Part shown: piece by piece, positions 30,748 to 33,326 of the stretch
Position numbering within the stretch: position 1 is the stretch's first letter
Layout of the letters: each line of letters starts with the position of its first letter
Notes under the pieces: generated by a model
Told to the model about the DNA's origin: nothing
The model's database searches: none
Seen by the model: only the letters and a program-made list of their open reading frames with translations
Source of the DNA: Actinomortierella ambigua
Taxonomy: Eukaryota > Mortierellomycota > Mortierellomycetes > Mortierellales > Mortierellaceae
Direction: 5' to 3'
NCBI GenBank assembly: GCA_016098155.1
Contig: JAAAJB010000393.1
Location: 1-33,326, forward strand
Length of the DNA stretch: 33,326 nucleotides
Position numbers and translations under genes: made by a program

Positions 30748-31894
30748 GAGGAGACGGTCAGTTTATTTTCTCCCTTCCTTCTTAGTGGGGGCGGTGAAGC
30801 ATATACACACATAACAATGCTTTGGAAACTTACTGGTGGAAATCAACATCCACGATGGCGACACGGCTGGGACGACCATCCTTTTGGGGCTGATCGATGA
30901 GCCACTGGGTGGCAATGGCGACATTGTTGAGGAAGCAGTAGCCACCGCAGAGATCCGTCTGGGCATGGTGGCCTGGAGGTCGGCAGAGCGCGTACACAGC
31001 TGGAGGATGGTCGGTGGTCGTGTTCTGTCCTTGCAGCTGATCAGCGAGGCGCTTCAATTCACCGGCGGCGGTCAATGTCACCTGCGCAGATTCGTACGAT
31101 GCACGCCAGGTTTCTACAAAATATGGTTTTGGTCGTTGTTGTTGTGTTTCGAACCAATCGAGGGGCAAAGCGAAAGAGAGAAAGAGGAAGAAGGGCGTTT
31201 TGCCGGCGTGAGCTTCTAGGCAATCTCTTTCTTTTTTTCTCGGCTCCAGCATCGTCCAATGGTTGCGTGTTTGTGGAAAAGAACCTTGTTCTTTCCCTCC
31301 TACTAGTGTCCTCTCGTGAGCATGAATGCGGTGGGAAAGAACCTTTTTTTTTTTCCTCGTCGTACCTTTCATGATGACTGCCGACAAGTCGAAGCAATAT
31401 TCGCCACTCTTGGCCGCGGCAGTCTGAGGCTTGCCCTTGCCCAATCGCGCCAGCCGCTGGTGTGGGACGGTGGCGGGTGCGACACCGTGAGGGTGACCGC
31501 CTTCCTGGACCCACTCGTCATAGATGGTCTGCAAATACTCGAGGAAATCGGGCTTGTGAATCTTTTGGATTGGCGTCATGCCATGGTCTACAATATCCTT
31601 GGAGAGCACAAATCGCTTTTCTGGTCGCGACTCGAGCCATTTGGCAATGGCCGTCAAGCGATCGGGGCTTTCTAGAAAGGTCGAAAGAGATGGGTGAGTT
31701 TCAGGGTACATGAACACCTGATCAACATCCGACCTGAAGGAGAGGTCCTCACATTCTCTTCCATAAGCCCTTGAGAGAGGTGGAATGGACTTCATACCGT
31801 GGTAATGATTCTCTGCTCCACTATGAAACTCATAAGTGGGTGCGTGCAAGAGACACACATCAGAGGTGAAGACTCGGATCTGTGCGGAGGCCAT
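30250..31894 (-). CDS. acetylpolyamine amidohydrolase / class II HDAC-like enzyme, 414 aa
   Basis: A zinc amidohydrolase of the arginase/deacetylase fold; likely substrates are acetylated polyamines or other small acetamides, with histone acetyl-lysine as the alternative. Exons 31894-31366, 31113-30834 and 30685-30250 join in phase (1, 2) to 415 codons. The active site is complete: PPGHHA (His225, His226), DVDFHHGNGTQ (Asp267, His269 as zinc ligands), GVDTFQEDP (Asp355, third ligand) and EGGYCVE (Tyr394, transition-state tyrosine). The YxFxSGAExHYHG-like N-terminus (AENHYHGMKS), ESPDRLTAI and HHGNGTQEIFY pattern fits bacterial-type acetylpolyamine amidohydrolases better than classical Hda1. 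There is no N- or C-terminal regulatory domain. The HHG motif is created only by splicing (codon 270 is split). No signal peptide, so probably cytosolic or nuclear. Confidence 0.92.
30717..30742. repeat. GA microsatellite in amidohydrolase intron 2
   Basis: Thirteen GA copies; on the transcribed minus strand this is a TC tract about 30 nt before the acceptor at 30686, so it may act as, or replace, the polypyrimidine tract. Confidence 0.92.
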
Positions 31895-33173
31895 TGGACT
31901 TGGTGGGCAGGCAGTTACGTGGAGCGAGAAAGGGGGAGAGGAAGAGGAGGAAATGTGAGAAAAACGGAGGAATGTGCAATTTACACAAACAAAAAATCTC
32001 TCTCACCTGACCACTCTCCTGTAGCACGAGTACAGTACAACGTATGCAAGTATACAAGACCTATAATTCCGCATCATCGTTTTGTTTACTGTAACGCGAC
32101 TGAACCTGCTTGTGGATACGTCTCGTGAGAGATCTCTTGCATCTCCCCCTACAACAGCACCCAAAATGAGAAGACGCATCTCTTGCCAGTACATGCTTAT
32201 TCGCTTTCCTGGTCCACTTACCATAGCCCTATCGAGGCCACTCCTCGCTTCATGAAGAAGCCGTTTAGCCGCTTCTTAAACTCATATCACTTGCCGTTTC
32301 CTCCATGATACTATCCATCGCGCAGCATCAGGATGGGCTGGGGTGTTACAATCTGCTTCTTCCTTCGCAGCGCTGCCGATCATGGCCTTGATCGGAATAT
32401 CAACCCTCCAGCTTCTCACCCACGATGCTTTGCAACTTTTCAAGTCCATACGACCCATTTAAGTCTCTCTCATTATATAGAGAGCGCGTCAAAGTGCGTA
32501 AATGGACGCTGCCACTCTATTCCTCACACGCTACGTAGGACTCCTGTCAAGTATACAAAAAAAAAAAAAAAAAAACTATCTCTCTCTCCCCCCCCCCCGC
32601 ACCATCAGGCCACATATTCCGGTGGCGGTCCAAACATGGCCGGTTCCCTTGCGGTACTCTTCCCCAACACCTGCGGAATATGAACGCGGCTTGGGATGCC
32701 CCACGATGTCAAGAGCCTTCCCAGACCAACAGTATTACATTTTCCTGTGCTCCACCCTGTACTCCGCCTTGTGTTCTACCCTGAGCGACCACACACTCAT
32801 GGCCGAACGGTCAGAAGAGAGGAGCGTTGCAAACCTCTTTCTTGATAGACCATAGGCAAATCCCCACACACCAGAGCTCCTCTCGTACACCCAACTCATC
32901 GCCTGTGGGATCCCGGACGTGAAAAAAGAGAAGGAATACTTGAGCTTTTTCAATACCATTGGAGGCGGGGAATGGAACTCCTCTGTCTTCTCTTTCATTC
33001 CCGTCTACCCTTTCTCCTTCAACATTGCATCCGTCAACGGTAGCCCTCCTGCTCGATAGTTGACAACCGGCCAATAAAAATAAAGACGAACTTGGTTTCT
33101 CATAGTTGGGTAGCAGTTTTATGCAAGCCAACCAATACCCAAAATTCCATCTTGCACAGCTTTTATTATTTTT
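31895..33173. other. 1.3 kb upstream/intergenic region, no gene seen
   Basis: Contains the promoter of the minus-strand amidohydrolase gene and the 3' flank of a possible gene at the right edge. An imperfect inverted repeat (CTCTCTCATTATATAGAGAG) sits near 32467-32486 and an A19 run near 32558-32576. Frames at 32333-32683 and 32811-33131 have no domain signature and I reject them. Confidence 0.5.
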
Positions 33174-33326
33174 TTATTCTGCATCGGATACCGCCTTATT
33201 CAAACCATTGCTGGTGCTCACCTGGCGCTCAAACTCATTCACCATATTGGCAGGCGAGAAAGAGTTGGCGCTGATCGCGCGTTCGGGGGACAATAGTCGG
33301 TACTCACCATTCGTCCAACGCCACTG
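33174..33326 (-). CDS. possible 3' end of an unidentified gene (partial)
   Basis: On the minus strand an open frame enters from the right edge and ends with TAA at 33176-33174, giving 50 residues (starting QWRWTNGEYRLLSPERA, later NMVNEFERQ, ending VSDAE). The composition looks like protein rather than biased flank, and codons are varied. It contains two donor-like sites (GTGAGT after ACGAATG, and GTGAGC after CGCCAG), so part of it may be intron. I do not recognise the family. Confidence 0.4.
   Translation of the reverse strand, partial: QWRWTNGEYRLLSPERAISANSFSPANMVNEFERQVSTSNGLNKAVSDAE

Overview
The window is nuclear DNA of a fungus, most likely an early-diverging zygomycete-type lineage such as Mortierellales. 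That placement is an inference from general character: many short GT-AG introns with CTAAC/CTAAT-like branch sites, long pyrimidine-rich gene flanks, proteins rich in poly-Gln/His/Asp tracts, and a split eukaryotic gene set. There is no operon structure and nothing bacterial or viral. Reading frames were joined across introns by matching splice phase on both sides; all nine completed protein genes give whole codon counts.

Layout. 1-2613: GA microsatellite and a long pyrimidine-rich flank. 2614-6487 (+): large low-complexity nuclear-type protein, 1204 aa, three exons. 9413-11794 (+): type II membrane O-fucosyltransferase-like protein, 750 aa. 14029-14373 (+): small secreted six-cysteine protein. 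15402-15472 (-): tRNA-Gly(GCC). 15812-16809 (-): TMEM18 family protein, four exons, divergent from 17073-19197 (+): cytosolic M20 Cys-Gly dipeptidase (DUG1/CNDP2), five exons. 19980-24524 (+): a 1023 aa multidomain pseudokinase, six exons. 24960-25430 (+): small secreted cysteine-free protein. 25975-27876 (+): ethanolamine-phosphate cytidylyltransferase (ECT1/PCYT2), four exons. 28380-29769 (-): GPALPP1-like protein. 30250-31894 (-): acetylpolyamine amidohydrolase/class II HDAC-like enzyme. 33174-33326 (-): possible 3' end of a gene leaving the window.

The most interesting object is the 19980-24524 gene. It joins an N-terminal all-helical region resembling the four-helix bundle of MLKL/HeLo-type cell-death executioners, a kinase domain in which HRD reads HKN and DFG reads NFR while the beta3 lysine remains, a long Gln/Thr/Pro-rich linker, and C-terminal Sel1-like repeats. 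Helical bundle plus pseudokinase is the layout of the necroptosis effector MLKL; with Sel1 repeats added it would be a fungal variant worth testing. The remaining genes are mostly conserved housekeeping functions (phosphatidylethanolamine synthesis, glutathione breakdown, polyamine/acyl-lysine deacetylation) and do not form an evident pathway together.
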